DNA of 21,098 bases, from the NCBI GenBank assembly GCA_002383105.1, contig DFXC01000123.1, positions 1 through 21,098 on the forward strand, in the 5' to 3' direction. Shown here in pieces: positions 20,481 through 21,098 of the stretch (within the stretch, counting starts at the first letter, position 1; each line of letters begins with the position of its first letter). The stretch comes from Hyphomicrobiaceae bacterium UBA4118. GTDB lineage: Bacteria > Pseudomonadota > Alphaproteobacteria > Rhizobiales > Methyloligellaceae. The position numbers and the translations under genes were made by a program. The notes beneath the pieces are model-generated. The model did not search any database, was not told the origin of the DNA, and saw only the letters and a program-made list of their open reading frames with translations.

Positions 20481-20762
20481 CTAGCGGCTTTCTGGCGGAA
20501 TGTCGCGCACCATCTTGGCGAAGCGGGCGACCTCCTCAGCGTCGAAGGAGAGATGCACCCGCTCGGTCGATGCTGGCCGCTCGGTCACCGGCCGAATGGG
20601 GCGCGGGACGAACCCTCCACCGCAATTGGGGCATACGTTGAGCAGGACCCTATCCACGCAATCGGCGCAGAAGGTGCATTCATAGGAGCAGATGCGCGCG
20701 TCGGTCGCATCCGGCGGAAGGTCCTTGTCGCAAGCCTCGCAGTTTGGCCGCAGCTGCAGCAT
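20481..20762 (-). CDS. DUF1272 small cysteine-rich (zinc-ribbon-like) protein
   Basis: A 93-residue protein with eight cysteines in its first half: Cys8, Cys11, Cys25, Cys29, Cys32, Cys35, Cys44 and Cys47, in pairs such as CEAC, CTFCADC and CPNC that suggest two zinc sites. The start LQLRPNCEACDKDLPPDATD and the CPNCGGGFVPRP segment are typical of DUF1272, a family of unknown function common in proteobacteria. The C-terminal half is charged and has no cysteine. The ATG at 20762 is chosen over a longer open frame because it matches the family start and has GGGAGA about 6 bases upstream. It precedes the SemiSWEET gene by 9 bases and follows the aminopeptidase gene by 35 bases on the same strand. 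Confidence 0.88.
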   Translation of the reverse strand: MLQLRPNCEACDKDLPPDATDARICSYECTFCADCVDRVLLNVCPNCGGGFVPRPIRPVTERPASTERVHLSFDAEEVARFAKMVRDIPPESR

Positions 20763-20797
20763 CGAAATCTCCCGGACCTGGCTTGATACTCGGGCCG

Positions 20798-21098
20798 CTA
20801 GCCGATATGCGCCGTGGCGTGGCGGAGCCAGGCCCTGTCGTCGCTGAGCAGCACCGGCTCGACCTCCCGCCGCACCCGCGCGTGATAGGCGTTGAGCCAG
20901 GCAAGCTCCCATGGGAGCAGCTGCTTGACGTCGATGAGGCGGCGGTCGAACGGCACCAGCGTAAGCGTCTCAAAACCCATCATCTCCCGCGTTCCGCCGG
21001 CGATCTTATCGGGCGGCGTCACCAGCACGAGGTTCTCGAGCCTGATGCCGTAGTGATCCTCGCGGTAGAAGCCGGGCTCGTTCGACAGGATCATGCCG
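20798..21098 (-). CDS. Xaa-Pro aminopeptidase, M24B family (C-terminal end only)
   Basis: The last 100 codons of a gene that runs off the right edge (5' end missing). The family is recognised from SNEPGFYREDHYGIRLEN: the glutamate of NEPG and that of GIRLEN correspond to two of the metal-binding acids of M24B enzymes such as E. coli PepP. After this comes the usual C-terminal part, with GFETLTLVPFDRRLID and a helical tail ending in HIG. The enzyme removes N-terminal residues before proline and is probably cytoplasmic. The first metal ligands and the N-terminal domains are outside the window, so the length cannot be judged. It reads in the same direction as the DUF1272 and SemiSWEET genes. Confidence 0.9.
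   Translation of the reverse strand, partial: GMILSNEPGFYREDHYGIRLENLVLVTPPDKIAGGTREMMGFETLTLVPFDRRLIDVKQLLPWELAWLNAYHARVRREVEPVLLSDDRAWLRHATAHIG

Overview
The window is GC-rich chromosomal DNA from an alphaproteobacterium, most likely of the order Hyphomicrobiales (Rhizobiales). This rests on the gene order murD-ftsW-murG-murC-murB / ddl-ftsQ-ftsA-ftsZ / lpxC-bamD-recN-ligA, on an FtsZ with a very long Pro/Gln-rich linker ending in an EIPAFLRR tail, on an intergenic palindromic repeat of a type common in that order, and on a nearby DUF1272 protein and SemiSWEET. The genus cannot be named from sequence reading alone.

Bases 1-6252 hold the first half of the division and cell wall (dcw) cluster on the plus strand: the 3' end of mraY, then murD, ftsW, murG, murC and murB. 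The genes are packed tightly. Three junctions are 4-base stop/start overlaps (ATGA or TTGA), and murD, murG and murB start with TTG. Together they make UDP-MurNAc-pentapeptide, convert it to lipid II and polymerise it at the septum. murB carries an A8 run that forms an in-frame A-AAA-AAG heptamer.

Bases 6253-8098 interrupt the cluster. A three-hairpin palindromic repeat follows murB. After it comes a minus-strand gene for an exported beta-lactamase-fold serine hydrolase with a C-terminal DUF3471-like region. A 180-base divergent region then holds three closely spaced GANTC sites arranged as repeats upstream of ddl.

Bases 8099-13214 resume the cluster with ddl, ftsQ, ftsA and ftsZ, which supply D-Ala-D-Ala, the divisome bitopic protein, the membrane anchor of the Z ring and the ring itself. 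After a 301-base AT-richer gap come lpxC (lipid A), bamD (outer-membrane protein assembly, with an unusual hexapeptide repeat before its signal sequence), recN (DNA repair) and ligA (NAD+-dependent DNA ligase).

Bases 19507-20196 hold a small type II toxin-antitoxin pair, a ribbon-helix-helix antitoxin and a PIN-domain toxin. Its apparent promoter/operator overlaps the ligA stop codon and suggests a leaderless antitoxin mRNA. The window ends with minus-strand genes for a SemiSWEET sugar transporter, a small zinc-ribbon DUF1272 protein and the C-terminal end of a Xaa-Pro aminopeptidase. No tRNA, rRNA, CRISPR array or insertion sequence was seen. The window is mainly conserved core genome. The points worth a second look are the dcw interruption, the GANTC cluster, the murB slippery site, the BamD repeat and the toxin-antitoxin operator.
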